This document shows positions 1-7,803 of a stretch of DNA of 39,007 bases, one piece after another. Source of the DNA: CAZAGD01 sp049699975 (GTDB lineage: Bacteria > Desulfobacterota > SM23-61). Location of the stretch: contig JBNAWB010000005.1 in assembly GCA_049699975.1 (NCBI GenBank), positions 1 to 39,007 of the forward strand. Direction: 5' to 3'. Below the pieces are notes generated by a model, which did no database searches, was not told where the DNA came from, and saw only the letters and a list, made by a program, of their open reading frames with translations. Every line of letters begins with the position of its first letter. Positions within the stretch are counted from its first letter, which is position 1. Position numbers and translations under genes: made by a program.

Positions 1-6
1 GAGGCA

Positions 7-20
7 GGCCAGAGGCAGGC
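7..20 (+). repeat. 14-bp repeat, copy 1 of 3
   Basis: The 14-mer ggccagaggcaggc occurs exactly here, at 24169-24182 and at 37677-37690, always on the + strand and always between genes. This copy sits next to a partial duplicate of itself (aggcaggcc) and overlaps the first bases of the conserved pycB upstream element. Function unknown; it may be the remnant of a dispersed repeat. Confidence 0.6.
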
Positions 21-83
21 TTGAGCCAGATCAAGCTATTTGCCTAAAAACTGATTGACGGTCAGAGGGAGGATAGCTTGACA
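18..83 (+). promoter_or_regulatory. Conserved upstream element shared by pycB and korA (pycB copy)
   Basis: These 66 bases align without gaps to the reverse strand of 37680-37615, upstream of korA; I count 49 identities, 40 of them in the first 48 positions. Visible internal symmetry is ggct-tg-agcc (18-27), caagcta (32-38) facing tagcttg (74-80), and ctga (51-54) facing tcag (62-65). The element ends in the TTGACA of a promoter candidate. It could be an operator or activator site upstream of the -35 box or, if transcription starts further upstream, a structured leader RNA. The alignment is seen; the function is inferred. Confidence 0.55.
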
Positions 84-108
84 TTTGTAAATTATTTAAT
101 AATATAAA
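78..108 (+). promoter_or_regulatory. Promoter candidate for pycBA
   Basis: A perfect TTGACA at 78-83 is followed by an A/T-rich stretch with TATAAA at 103-108 (19-bp spacer, slightly long) or TAATAT at 100-105 (16-bp spacer). The korA copy of the element has TTGCCA and TAATAA at exactly the same relative positions. Transcription would start near 115, leaving a leader of about 75 bases before pycB. Confidence 0.5.
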
Positions 109-144
109 AGGTAAAACTTCAGGGCCAAAAAGATTTTACGGAGC

Positions 145-168
145 AGGCCAACTAAAGTTGGCCTTTTT
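145..168 (+). terminator. Intrinsic-terminator-like hairpin in the pycB leader
   Basis: Arms aggccaac (145-152) and gttggcct (157-164) pair perfectly across a four-base loop, followed by a run of five T (164-168). It lies between the promoter candidate and the pycB ribosome-binding site, where an attenuator would sit. The upstream segment 123-127 (ggcca) could pair with 159-163 as an alternative. It could instead terminate a gene lying before the window, but the promoter candidate upstream of it makes a leader role attractive. Confidence 0.55.
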
Positions 169-190
169 AAGCTTTAGGGGAGAAAGATAT

Positions 191-1918
191 ATGGGGATCA
201 AGATTACAGACACTACTTTGCGGGATGCTCATCAATCATTAATTGCTACCCGGTTGCGTACGGCGGACGTTATTCCGATCGCGCCCGACCTTGATAAGAT
301 AGGATTTAATTCCTTAGAATGCTGGGGGGGAGCCACCTTTGATGCCTGCCTGCGTTTTTTGAACGAAGACCCTTGGGAGAGGTTACAAACCTTTAAAAAA
401 CACATAAGGCATACTCCTTTGCAGATGCTTTTACGGGGACAAAATTTAGTTGGCTATCGTCATTATGCGGATGATGTGGTTGAAGAATTCGTCCGTTTAG
501 CTGTGAAAAACGGGATAAGCATTTTTCGGATTTTTGACGCTCTCAATGATGTCCGCAATATGATCACAGCCATCCGGGCAGCGCAAAAGTATAAAGCCCA
601 CGTCCAGGGAACTATCTGCTATACAGTCAGTCCAGCGCACACTATAGAAAAATTCGTGCAGATGGGCAAAGAACTGGAAGATTTGGGGTGTGACTCCATA
701 TGCATTAAAGATATGGCCGGATTGATCACTCCGCAGGCGGCTTTTAATTTAGTCAAAGCTTTAAAAAAGTCCCTCAAAATTCCAATTAACTTACACAGTC
801 ATTGTACTAGCGGCGTTGCTCCTCTAAGTTACCTGGCAGCTGCTCAGGCAGGCGTGGATATTCTGGATACAGCCTTGGGGCCATTCAGCGGAGGTACTTC
901 TCAGCCGCCAACTGAGTCTATAGTAGCCGCTTTTCAGGGAACAGAATTTGATACTGGTCTGCCATTGGCAGATATTATAAAAGTAAGTAATTATTTTTCT
1001 CAGATCCGCGAGAAATACCAGTCCTTATTTGACCCTATCGCCCAAAAGCCTGATGTTAGTGTTTTTTTACACCAAATTCCGGGAGGTATGATTTCTAACC
1101 TTATTTCCCAATTAAAAGAACAGAATAAATTAGAAAAATACCAAGAAGTTTTAAAAGAGGTTCCCCGCGTAAGAGAAGAATTAGGATTTCCACCTTTGGT
1201 TACGCCTACTTCCCAGATAGTTGGCACCCAAGCAGTTCTCAATGTTATCGGCAAGGAAAGGTATGGGATAATTGCCAAGGAGACAAAAGCTTACTGTTTG
1301 GGACATTATGGAAGGCCGCCTGCTCCAATTGACCCCCAAATTAAAAAGAAAATTATTGGCAAAGAAAATACTATTGAAGGCCGGCCAGCAGATTATATAA
1401 AACCCCAATTAGCAGAATTAAAGAAGGAAGCCCAACAAATGGGCATTCTCCAGAAAGAAGAGGACTTGCTTACTTATGCGCTATATCCCAATGTGGCTCC
1501 CAAGTTTCTGCGGGGCGAATTGAAAGAAGAGATATTTCCTTCCTTAGAAAAGGAAGTTACCCCAACTCCTAAATCCGTTACTTCGGAATTTCAAGTAGAT
1601 GTTGATGGGGAGATCTTTAATGTGCGCATCTATCCAGTCTCCGGGGGAGTATCCGCGAAGGAAATTGCTCCTGTTCCCGCTGAAAAGACTTCTCCTAAGG
1701 AACAGCCAGGAGCAATCCTTTCACCGATGCCCGGCATGGTGCTGCGTCTTCTTGTTAAACTAGGAGAACGGGTGGAGGCGGGGAGACCAATACTTGTTTT
1801 GGAGGCTATGAAAATGGAGATGCCTGTAGAATCTCCTTACACAGGAGAAGTGAAAGAAATCTTTGTCTTTGAGAGTGAAATGGTGGAAGCTGGAGATTTG
1901 CTCATGATCGTGCGTTGA
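191..1918 (+). CDS. pycB: Pyruvate carboxylase subunit B (carboxyltransferase plus biotin carrier)
   Basis: Cytoplasmic carboxyltransferase subunit of a split pyruvate carboxylase (pyruvate to oxaloacetate), or of a related oxaloacetate decarboxylase. The product is 575 aa. The N-terminal TIM-barrel domain starts with DTTLRDAHQSLIATR; Lys173 in CIKDMAG is the expected carbamylated lysine, and His202 and His204 in LHSHC are expected metal ligands. A flexible linker around residues 450-510 leads to a C-terminal biotinyl domain with EAMKMEMP (biotinylated Lys near 541). I chose ATG 191 over the in-frame start at 158 because gggagaaag lies just upstream and the protein then begins where the family does. 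The biotin carboxylase partner follows after 10 bp with no membrane decarboxylase subunit nearby, which favours the pyruvate carboxylase role. Expression may be controlled by the leader at 18-168. Confidence 0.93.
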   Translation: MGIKITDTTLRDAHQSLIATRLRTADVIPIAPDLDKIGFNSLECWGGATFDACLRFLNEDPWERLQTFKKHIRHTPLQMLLRGQNLVGYRHYADDVVEEFVRLAVKNGISIFRIFDALNDVRNMITAIRAAQKYKAHVQGTICYTVSPAHTIEKFVQMGKELEDLGCDSICIKDMAGLITPQAAFNLVKALKKSLKIPINLHSHCTSGVAPLSYLAAAQAGVDILDTALGPFSGGTSQPPTESIVAAFQGTEFDTGLPLADIIKVSNYFSQIREKYQSLFDPIAQKPDVSVFLHQIPGGMISNLISQLKEQNKLEKYQEVLKEVPRVREELGFPPLVTPTSQIVGTQAVLNVIGKERYGIIAKETKAYCLGHYGRPPAPIDPQIKKKIIGKENTIEGRPADYIKPQLAELKKEAQQMGILQKEEDLLTYALYPNVAPKFLRGELKEEIFPSLEKEVTPTPKSVTSEFQVDVDGEIFNVRIYPVSGGVSAKEIAPVPAEKTSPKEQPGAILSPMPGMVLRLLVKLGERVEAGRPILVLEAMKMEMPVESPYTGEVKEIFVFESEMVEAGDLLMIVR

Positions 1919-1928
1919 AGGGTTACTT

Positions 1929-3395
1929 ATGTTCAAAAAAATTTTAGTCGCCAATAGGGGAGAAATTGCTATCCGCGTCATGCGCGCTTGCCGGGAGTTA
2001 GGTATCAAAAGCGTGGCCGTTTATTCGGAAGTAGATCGGGAAGCTCTTTTTGCTAAATATGCCGATGAAGCCTATTTTCTGGGACCTTCCCCGGCTTCCG
2101 AGAGCTATCTGAATATTTCCCGAATTTTAGCCGTAGCCAAAGAAGCCCAGGTAGATGCTATCCATCCCGGGTATGGGTTTTTGGCTGAGAATCCTAATTT
2201 TGCTTTGGCCTGCGAAGAAGAAGGGATTAAGTTCATTGGCCCCACAAGCCGCACCCTGCAGATGGCCGGGAATAAAATTGTGACGCGCCAGATTATGGCT
2301 AAAGCCGGCCTTCCAGTTATTCCTGGCACCCGGGGGAAAATAAAAGATTTGGCTCAAGCCATCCGCTTGGGTAAATCCCTCGGCTATCCTTTAATCCTTA
2401 AACCGGCCTTCGGGGGTGGCGGAATCGGCATGAAAGTAATCAACCATGATAGCGAACTTGATGCTGCCCTGGATTCTGCGCAAACCTTAGCCCGCCAGGC
2501 TTTTGGCGATGATGAAGTCTTTATTGAAAAATATCTACCTCAGCCGCGGCATATTGAATTTCAGATTCTGGCCGATGAGCAAGGGAATATCATTCATTTA
2601 GGGGAAAGGGAATGCACTATTCAGCGCCGTCACCAAAAAATTTTGGAGGAAGCTCCTTCGCCCATCATGACGCGCTCTCTGCGGCGCGAGATGGGGAGGG
2701 TAGCTGTAGCAGCGGCGCAGGCTTTGAATTATACTAATGCGGGTACGATCGAATTCATTTACTCCGCAGGGAATTTTTATTTCTTAGAGGTAAATGCCCG
2801 TATTCAAGTAGAACACGCTATAACAGAAATGATCACGGGAGTAGATTTGGTAAAAGAACAGATCAAGATCGCAGCCGGAATGCCCCTGGAGATTTATCCT
2901 GAAGATGTGCAGATCAACGGCTGGGCAATCGAGTGCCGCATCAATGCCGAAGATCCTTTGCATAATTTTGCTCCTTGTCCAGGGAAACTGATTGGTTATC
3001 GCTCCCCTGGGGGAGTAGGAATTAGGGTGGATAGCGGTGTCCATACCCGTTACGTTATTCCTCCCAACTATGATCCCATGATCTCTAAGTTAATTATTTG
3101 GGGGAGAGACCGCCAAGAGGCTATCGCCCGGGCCAAGCGGGCTCTTTATGAGTATATCATAGTAGGAGTTCCTACTAACATTCCTTTCTTGAAAGCGGTA
3201 ATCAATAATCCATCTTTTGTCAAAGGAGAGATGACTACTCATTTCATTGAAGAAGAACAGGATCTCTTCCAAGATATGCTGCGCATCATTGAGGAAGAAA
3301 AGAGCCTGCAGGAGAAATTAGAGACTATCTTCAATCCGCGACGGAGATTAGCAGCCATGGCCGCTGCCCTTGAGCTATATGGGGGGCAAAGATAA
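1929..3395 (+). CDS. pycA: Pyruvate carboxylase subunit A (biotin carboxylase)
   Basis: ATP-dependent carboxylation of the biotin on PycB, using bicarbonate. At 488 aa it has the normal biotin carboxylase length: an N-terminal pre-ATP-grasp domain (KILVANRGEIAIRVMRACRE), an ATP-grasp domain with the glycine-rich loop KPAFGGGGIGMKV, the segment ERECTIQRRHQKILEEAPSP, the catalytic stretch FLEVNARIQVEHAITE, and a C-terminal domain. Within that stretch the Glu, Asn and Arg active-site residues are kept, while two neighbours usually Thr and Pro are both Ala. Its gene follows pycB by 10 bp, so the two are almost certainly cotranscribed. An accC role in acetyl-CoA carboxylase cannot be excluded, but no other acc gene is present. 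Confidence 0.92.
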   Translation: MFKKILVANRGEIAIRVMRACRELGIKSVAVYSEVDREALFAKYADEAYFLGPSPASESYLNISRILAVAKEAQVDAIHPGYGFLAENPNFALACEEEGIKFIGPTSRTLQMAGNKIVTRQIMAKAGLPVIPGTRGKIKDLAQAIRLGKSLGYPLILKPAFGGGGIGMKVINHDSELDAALDSAQTLARQAFGDDEVFIEKYLPQPRHIEFQILADEQGNIIHLGERECTIQRRHQKILEEAPSPIMTRSLRREMGRVAVAAAQALNYTNAGTIEFIYSAGNFYFLEVNARIQVEHAITEMITGVDLVKEQIKIAAGMPLEIYPEDVQINGWAIECRINAEDPLHNFAPCPGKLIGYRSPGGVGIRVDSGVHTRYVIPPNYDPMISKLIIWGRDRQEAIARAKRALYEYIIVGVPTNIPFLKAVINNPSFVKGEMTTHFIEEEQDLFQDMLRIIEEEKSLQEKLETIFNPRRRLAAMAAALELYGGQR

Positions 3396-3459
3396 AATTA
3401 ATTCAGTCAAGAATAAGCGGAAAATCGGGATTAAGGCTACCAAATTTTAAGGAGAATTT

Positions 3460-3843
3460 ATGAATGAAGAAAAAATTGATTTTTCCAAAGGAGAGGGATT
3501 AGTCCCAGCCATAATTCAGGATTGGCAAACAGGGGAAGTGCTTATGTTAGCCTATATGAATGCCGCCAGTTGGCAAAAAACGAGAGAATTAGGCCAAGCA
3601 TGCTTCTGGTCCCGATCACGGCAGAAGATCTGGCGTAAAGGGGAGACTTCTGGACACGTGCAGATAATCAAAGAAGTATATATCGATTGTGACAATGACA
3701 CTCTCCTCTTAAAAGTCGAGCAAGTTGGAGGAGCTGCTTGCCATACCGGCTACCGTTCCTGTTTTTACCGCAAAATTATTGACGGCCGAGTGGAAATAGT
3801 AGGGGAAAAAATTTTTGACCCGAAGGAGGTTTATGGTGAATAA
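3460..3843 (+). CDS. hisI: Phosphoribosyl-AMP cyclohydrolase
   Basis: Opens the purine ring of phosphoribosyl-AMP in the third step of histidine synthesis; a zinc enzyme of the cytoplasm. The 127-aa product is a stand-alone HisI domain without a fused HisE. Diagnostic segments are MLAYMNAASWQKT, CFWSRSRQKIWRKGETSGH, DCDNDTLLLKVEQ and the cysteine-bearing ACHTGYRSCFYR. A good AAGGAG precedes ATG 3460. It follows pycA by 64 bp with no obvious terminator between, so it may be read from the pyc promoter. The 3' end overlaps hisG by 11 bp, which implies translational coupling. Confidence 0.95.
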   Translation: MNEEKIDFSKGEGLVPAIIQDWQTGEVLMLAYMNAASWQKTRELGQACFWSRSRQKIWRKGETSGHVQIIKEVYIDCDNDTLLLKVEQVGGAACHTGYRSCFYRKIIDGRVEIVGEKIFDPKEVYGE

Positions 3844-4711
3844 GATCCTAAAATTTGGTATCCCCAAAGGGAGCTTAGAGAAAGCCACCTTAGACCTTTT
3901 TCAAAAAGCGGGTTGGATGATCAAAGTCAGTACCCGCAATTATTTCCCTTCCGTAGATGATCCGCAGCTTTCCTGTGCCTTAATTCGGGCTCAGGAAATG
4001 TCGCGGTATGTGGAAGAGGGAGTTTTAGATGCCGCCATCACCGGAAAAGATTGGATATTAGAAAACAACAGTGAAGTGGTGGAAGTGGCCGAATTGATTT
4101 ACGCCAAGGAAAGTTTGCGGCCTGTCAAATGGGTTTTAGTAGTTACCGAGAGCTCTCCTATCAGACAATTAGAGGACTTACAAGGAAAGAAAATAGCTAC
4201 CGAACTCGTTTCTTTTACCCGCCGTTTCTTTGCTGAAAAAGGCATTCAGGTAAAAGTGGAATTCTCTTGGGGAACCACCGAAGCCAAAGTAGTCGAAGGG
4301 TTGGTGGACGCCATTGTGGATGTCACGGAAACAGGGTCGACTATTCGCGCCCATGGTTTACGTATTGTTCATGAGCTCATGCAGTCTACGCCGCGATTAA
4401 TTGCTAATCAAGAATCTTGGGAGGATCCCTGGAAGAAAGAAAAGATTCAGCAAATTGCTATTTTGCTCAAAGCCGCTCTGGGAGCTGATCGCATGGTAGG
4501 GTTGAAGATGAACGTTCCCCATAAATATTTAGAAGATGTAGTAGCGGTCCTTCCCTGCCTGAATGCGCCGACCATTGCTTCCCTTTACCAAAAAGACTGG
4601 TATTCGGTGGAAGTAGTAGTTAAAGAAGAAGTAGTGCGCGAACTTATTCCCTTGCTTTTAAAGAAAGGCGCTGAAGGAATCATTGAATACGCGCTCAATA
4701 AAGTAATTTAA
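3833..4711 (+). CDS. hisG: ATP phosphoribosyltransferase, long form
   Basis: Catalyses the first committed step of histidine synthesis, ATP plus PRPP to phosphoribosyl-ATP. The 292-aa length marks the long form with a C-terminal ACT-like domain that mediates histidine feedback, so no HisZ partner is needed. Recognisable segments are FGIPKGSLEKATLDLF at the N terminus and the PRPP-binding stretch DAIVDVTETGSTIRAHGL. I chose ATG 3833 because AAGGAGG lies 4 bases upstream; an in-frame start at 3815 lies inside hisI and lacks that support. It overlaps the end of hisI by 11 bp. The other his genes are not in this window. Confidence 0.94.
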   Translation: MVNKILKFGIPKGSLEKATLDLFQKAGWMIKVSTRNYFPSVDDPQLSCALIRAQEMSRYVEEGVLDAAITGKDWILENNSEVVEVAELIYAKESLRPVKWVLVVTESSPIRQLEDLQGKKIATELVSFTRRFFAEKGIQVKVEFSWGTTEAKVVEGLVDAIVDVTETGSTIRAHGLRIVHELMQSTPRLIANQESWEDPWKKEKIQQIAILLKAALGADRMVGLKMNVPHKYLEDVVAVLPCLNAPTIASLYQKDWYSVEVVVKEEVVRELIPLLLKKGAEGIIEYALNKVI

Positions 4712-4755
4712 GTTATCAATGAGAGCATTAAATAAATGACATCTGCTATTCTTAA

Positions 4756-4827
4756 CCCCTCACCTCGGTACGAGTCGATTCCGACCTAACCCTCTCCCCA
4801 CGCCTGGGGAGAGGGGAGGGTGAGGGG
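4756..4827. repeat. Imperfect palindromic intergenic repeat
   Basis: Outer arms cccctcacc (4756-4764) and ggtgagggg (4819-4827) enclose an inner perfect 11-bp hairpin, ccctctcccca (4790-4800) with tggggagaggg (4805-4815). The left side carries an extra stretch with its own small cgg...ccg symmetry, so the arms are unequal. Repeats of this cccctcaccc...gggtgagggg type are common as dispersed intergenic palindromes in many bacteria. It may also act as the end of the hisG transcript, but there is no T run. Confidence 0.7.
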
Positions 4828-4881
4828 AATGAGTGTAAATATTTAATCGCTCTGAGTAATAATTCTGAATTAATTTTTCTA

Positions 4882-4908
4882 TTGACATCTTTTAATTTAT
4901 AATTTAAT
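4882..4908 (+). promoter_or_regulatory. Promoter candidate for the first LIV operon
   Basis: TTGACA at 4882-4887 is followed at a short 15-bp spacing by TTTAAT (4903-4908). A perfect TATAAT lies at 4898-4903 but is only 10 bp from the TTGACA. The whole stretch is very A/T-rich. It would give a leader of roughly 120 bases before livG. Confidence 0.4.
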
Positions 4909-5035
4909 TTTTCCATAGTTTGTTGCCAGTCTCCCAAATTTGCTCTAAAAAAGATTAGCAAGTTTAAAAAAAGAAGAGAATTATTTGTCTTAAGCGAATT
5001 GGTTTAATAAAGAATTGCTAAGAAATGGGCCAACC

Positions 5036-5839
5036 ATGACGGAGAATATCCAGCTCCAGGTTGATAATCTGCACATGTCTTTCGGGGGGGTAAAAGCCCT
5101 GAGAGGGGTAAGCTTTCAGGTAAAAAAAGGAGAAATTTTTTCTATTATTGGCCCTAATGGGGCAGGGAAAACTGTGCTCCTTAATTGCCTTAATGGTCTT
5201 TATCAACCGCAAGAAGGTAGAATATTTTTTGAAGGAAAGGACATTACCAAGTTAAAACCCCATCAAAGAGCCAAATTAGGTATCTCGCGTACCTTCCAGA
5301 AAATTGAGCTTTTTAAGGGGACGACGGTCTTAGATAATATCCGCCTTGGCCGACACATTCATATGAAAACTGGCTTGCTCAGTGGGGCTATTTACTTAGG
5401 GAAGACAGCCCGAGAGGAAATTGAACATCGAGAGTTTATTGAGAAAGAAATTATCGACCTTTTGGAAATTGAACACATCCGGGACAAAATCGTGGGTATG
5501 CTTCCTTATGGCCTGCAAAAAAGAGTGGAATTAGCCCGAGCGCTTGCTTTGAACCCCAAAATTATCCTTCTCGACGAACCATTGGCCGGCTTGAATCTCG
5601 AAGAAGTAGAAGACATGGCCCGTTTTATCTTAGACATAAACGAAGAAGAGAAATGGCGGACTACCTGTGTTTTAGTTGAGCATGATATGGGGGTAGTGAT
5701 GGATATCTCGCACCGAGTGATGGCTTTAAATTTCGGTGAAAAAATTGCCGAAGGATTGCCGGCCGAGGTGCAAAGAAATCCGCAGGTGATTCAGGCCTAC
5801 TTGGGCGAAGCAGAGGACCTTTATGTCACCCGCCGCTAA
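5036..5839 (+). CDS. livG: LIV-type ABC importer ATPase (LivG-like)
   Basis: One of two ATPases that power a branched-chain-amino-acid-type importer; cytoplasmic, bound to the LivH and LivM permeases. The 267-aa product has Walker A GPNGAGKT (39-46), the LivG-type signature LPYGLQKRVELARAL, Walker B IILLDEPLAGLN and the switch histidine in LVEHDMGVVM. The C terminus (QVIQAYLGE) is typical of LivG. ATG 5036 gives the usual N terminus, although its ribosome-binding site is weak; an in-frame TTG at 5015 is the alternative. The 3' end overlaps the acyl-CoA synthetase gene by 17 bp. The LIV family also carries other carboxylates, so the substrate is not fixed by homology. Confidence 0.93.
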   Translation: MTENIQLQVDNLHMSFGGVKALRGVSFQVKKGEIFSIIGPNGAGKTVLLNCLNGLYQPQEGRIFFEGKDITKLKPHQRAKLGISRTFQKIELFKGTTVLDNIRLGRHIHMKTGLLSGAIYLGKTAREEIEHREFIEKEIIDLLEIEHIRDKIVGMLPYGLQKRVELARALALNPKIILLDEPLAGLNLEEVEDMARFILDINEEEKWRTTCVLVEHDMGVVMDISHRVMALNFGEKIAEGLPAEVQRNPQVIQAYLGEAEDLYVTRR

Positions 5840-7757
5840 AAGAAGAGAAATTGAAATTACTAAAGACCTGACCATCCCCAAACTTTTCCTGAGGGCGGCC
5901 AAATTCTATGGGGATAAGAAAGTGGCCATGCGCGAAAAAGAATACGGCATCTGGGTGCCTATTACTTGGCGACAATACTACGAGAATGTAAAACGTATTG
6001 CCCTGGGCATGATGGCTTTAGGGCTACAAAAAGAAGATAAAGTAGCCATGATCGGGGATAACCGACCAGAAGCTCTCTGGGCCGAGATGGCGGCGATGTG
6101 TGTAGGGGCTGTTGGAGTCTGGCTGTTTCAGGATTCGCTCATTGACGAAGTTTCTTATATAATTGATCACTCCGATGCGAAATTAATGGTCGGCGAAGGG
6201 CAAGAAGAGGTAGATAAATTTCTGCAGATTAAAGACAAGTGCCCCAAGCTGCAGAAAATGATCTGGGATGACCCCAAGGGTATGCGGGCTTACAATGAGC
6301 CCATGCTCATCAGCCTGAAAGAAGTTATGAGAATGGGAGAAGAAATAGATAAAAAGGAACCTGGTCTCTTTGAAGATATAATCCAAAAAGGGAAAGGTGA
6401 TGACCTTTGTTTACTCTTCTATACTTCAGGCACGACGGGCCTGCCTAAGGGAGCTTTACTTACCCACTACAATATGTTGACCATGGGCCAAAACCTGATG
6501 CGCGTAGATCCTTATTATGAAACTGATGATTTTGTCTCCTATCTACCTTTTGCTTGGATTGGCGAGCAGATGATGTCCATTTCCTGCGGCATCCAAGCTG
6601 GTTTTACCCTGAATTTTCCAGAGGAGCCTGAGACGGCGCAAGAAAACATCCGGGAGATAGGTCCGCAGGTGATGTTTGCCCCCCCGCGGATTTATGAACA
6701 GATGGTTAGGAACGTGCAAGTAAAATATTTAGATGCCTCCTGGCTGAAAAGAAAAAGTTACGAATTAGCGATGAAGATCGGTTACTATGTAGCTGATTTA
6801 AAATTCGCCAAGAAACCTATACCCTGGTATTGGCGGTTTCTTAATTACCTTGCTTATTTGGGGGTCCATAAAAAATTGAAGGACCATTTGGGCCTCTCGC
6901 GGATTAGGTACGCTTATACTGGAGGGGCGGCCATGGGACCTGACCACTTCCGCTTCTTTCATGCCCTTGGCGTGAATCTTAAACAAATATATGGCCAAAC
7001 AGAAATTGCCGGCATCTCCGTCTTACACCGAGATGATGATATTAAATTCGATACAGTGGGCAAACCAATCCCCGAGACAGAAGTAAAGATAACTCCGCAA
7101 GGGGAGATTATTTCCCGAAGCCCGTCTGTTTTTCAAGGATATTATAAGATGCCCGAGGAGACGGCAAAAACTTTACGCGATGGTTGGCTTCATTCCGGCG
7201 ATACTGGGTTTATAGATGCTGATGGGCATTTAGTAGTCTTCGACCGCACGAAAGATGTGATGACTTTAAGCGATGGCTCAAAATTTGCTCCCCAATACTT
7301 AGAATCTCGCTTAAAATTCAGTCCCTATATAAAAGATGTCTGGGCCATCGGCGATCAGCGGCCTTATGTTTCCTGCGTCATTTGCATTGATTATGGGGTA
7401 GTGGGCAAATGGGCGGAAGACCGCAATATTGCTTACACAAGCTATCCGGAGCTTTCTCAAAAACCAGAGGTTTACAATCTAATAAAGAAAGAAATTATAA
7501 AAATGAATAAGGATCTGCCTCCCCCAGCGCGCGTCCGCAAGTTCGTAAATTTATACAAAGAATTTGACGCCGATGATGATGAACTAACGCGCACCCGCAA
7601 ATTGCGCCGGGCCTTTGTAGAGACGCGTTATAAAGACATTGTAGACGCTCTTTATGGGCAAACTGAAATAGTTCACATGGATACCAACATTACTTATGAA
7701 GATGGCCGCGTCGTGCATATTAAGACTGACCTAAAGGTGATGGAAATAGAAGATTGA
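5823..7757 (+). CDS. AMP-forming acyl-CoA synthetase (long-chain/FAA1-like)
   Basis: Activates a carboxylic acid with ATP and CoA to an acyl-CoA through an acyl-adenylate. The 644-aa product belongs to the ANL (AMP-binding) superfamily: P-loop YTSGTTGLPKGALLTH (200-215), YGQTEIAG (A5-like), LHSGDTGFIDADGHL (A7-like), DRTKDVMTLSDG and a C-terminal LTRTRKLRRAF resembling the end of long-chain acyl-CoA synthetases. It starts inside the end of livG (17-bp overlap) and precedes livH by 46 bp, so it is an integral member of the importer operon. This position suggests that it activates the imported compound; the true substrate (fatty, aromatic or branched acid) cannot be read from the sequence. Confidence 0.9.
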   Translation: MSPAAKRREIEITKDLTIPKLFLRAAKFYGDKKVAMREKEYGIWVPITWRQYYENVKRIALGMMALGLQKEDKVAMIGDNRPEALWAEMAAMCVGAVGVWLFQDSLIDEVSYIIDHSDAKLMVGEGQEEVDKFLQIKDKCPKLQKMIWDDPKGMRAYNEPMLISLKEVMRMGEEIDKKEPGLFEDIIQKGKGDDLCLLFYTSGTTGLPKGALLTHYNMLTMGQNLMRVDPYYETDDFVSYLPFAWIGEQMMSISCGIQAGFTLNFPEEPETAQENIREIGPQVMFAPPRIYEQMVRNVQVKYLDASWLKRKSYELAMKIGYYVADLKFAKKPIPWYWRFLNYLAYLGVHKKLKDHLGLSRIRYAYTGGAAMGPDHFRFFHALGVNLKQIYGQTEIAGISVLHRDDDIKFDTVGKPIPETEVKITPQGEIISRSPSVFQGYYKMPEETAKTLRDGWLHSGDTGFIDADGHLVVFDRTKDVMTLSDGSKFAPQYLESRLKFSPYIKDVWAIGDQRPYVSCVICIDYGVVGKWAEDRNIAYTSYPELSQKPEVYNLIKKEIIKMNKDLPPPARVRKFVNLYKEFDADDDELTRTRKLRRAFVETRYKDIVDALYGQTEIVHMDTNITYEDGRVVHIKTDLKVMEIED

Positions 7758-7803
7758 ATGGCTGAAATGGCGGTTAATTCAAGGCATTGAGCCTGGAGGA
7801 AGC

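Larger units (their letters stand above)
4712..5035. other. Gene-free spacer between hisG and the first LIV operon
   Basis: The 324 bases hold an imperfect palindromic repeat (4756-4827), a promoter candidate (4882-4908) and a 9-bp leader hairpin, aaatttgct (4936-4944) with agcaagttt (4957-4965), one G-U pair. I see no convincing gene; the reverse-strand open frame here runs through the palindrome and is low-complexity. Confidence 0.6.

Noticed and set aside
158..190. Upstream start for pycB at 158
   Set aside because: The 11 extra residues would be encoded by the terminator hairpin and ribosome-binding region; the 191 start has a good site and matches the family N terminus.
4752..4961. 69-aa open frame on the - strand in the spacer before livG
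   Set aside because: It reads through the palindromic repeat (PSPSPLPRRGERV-type product) and shows no conserved features.
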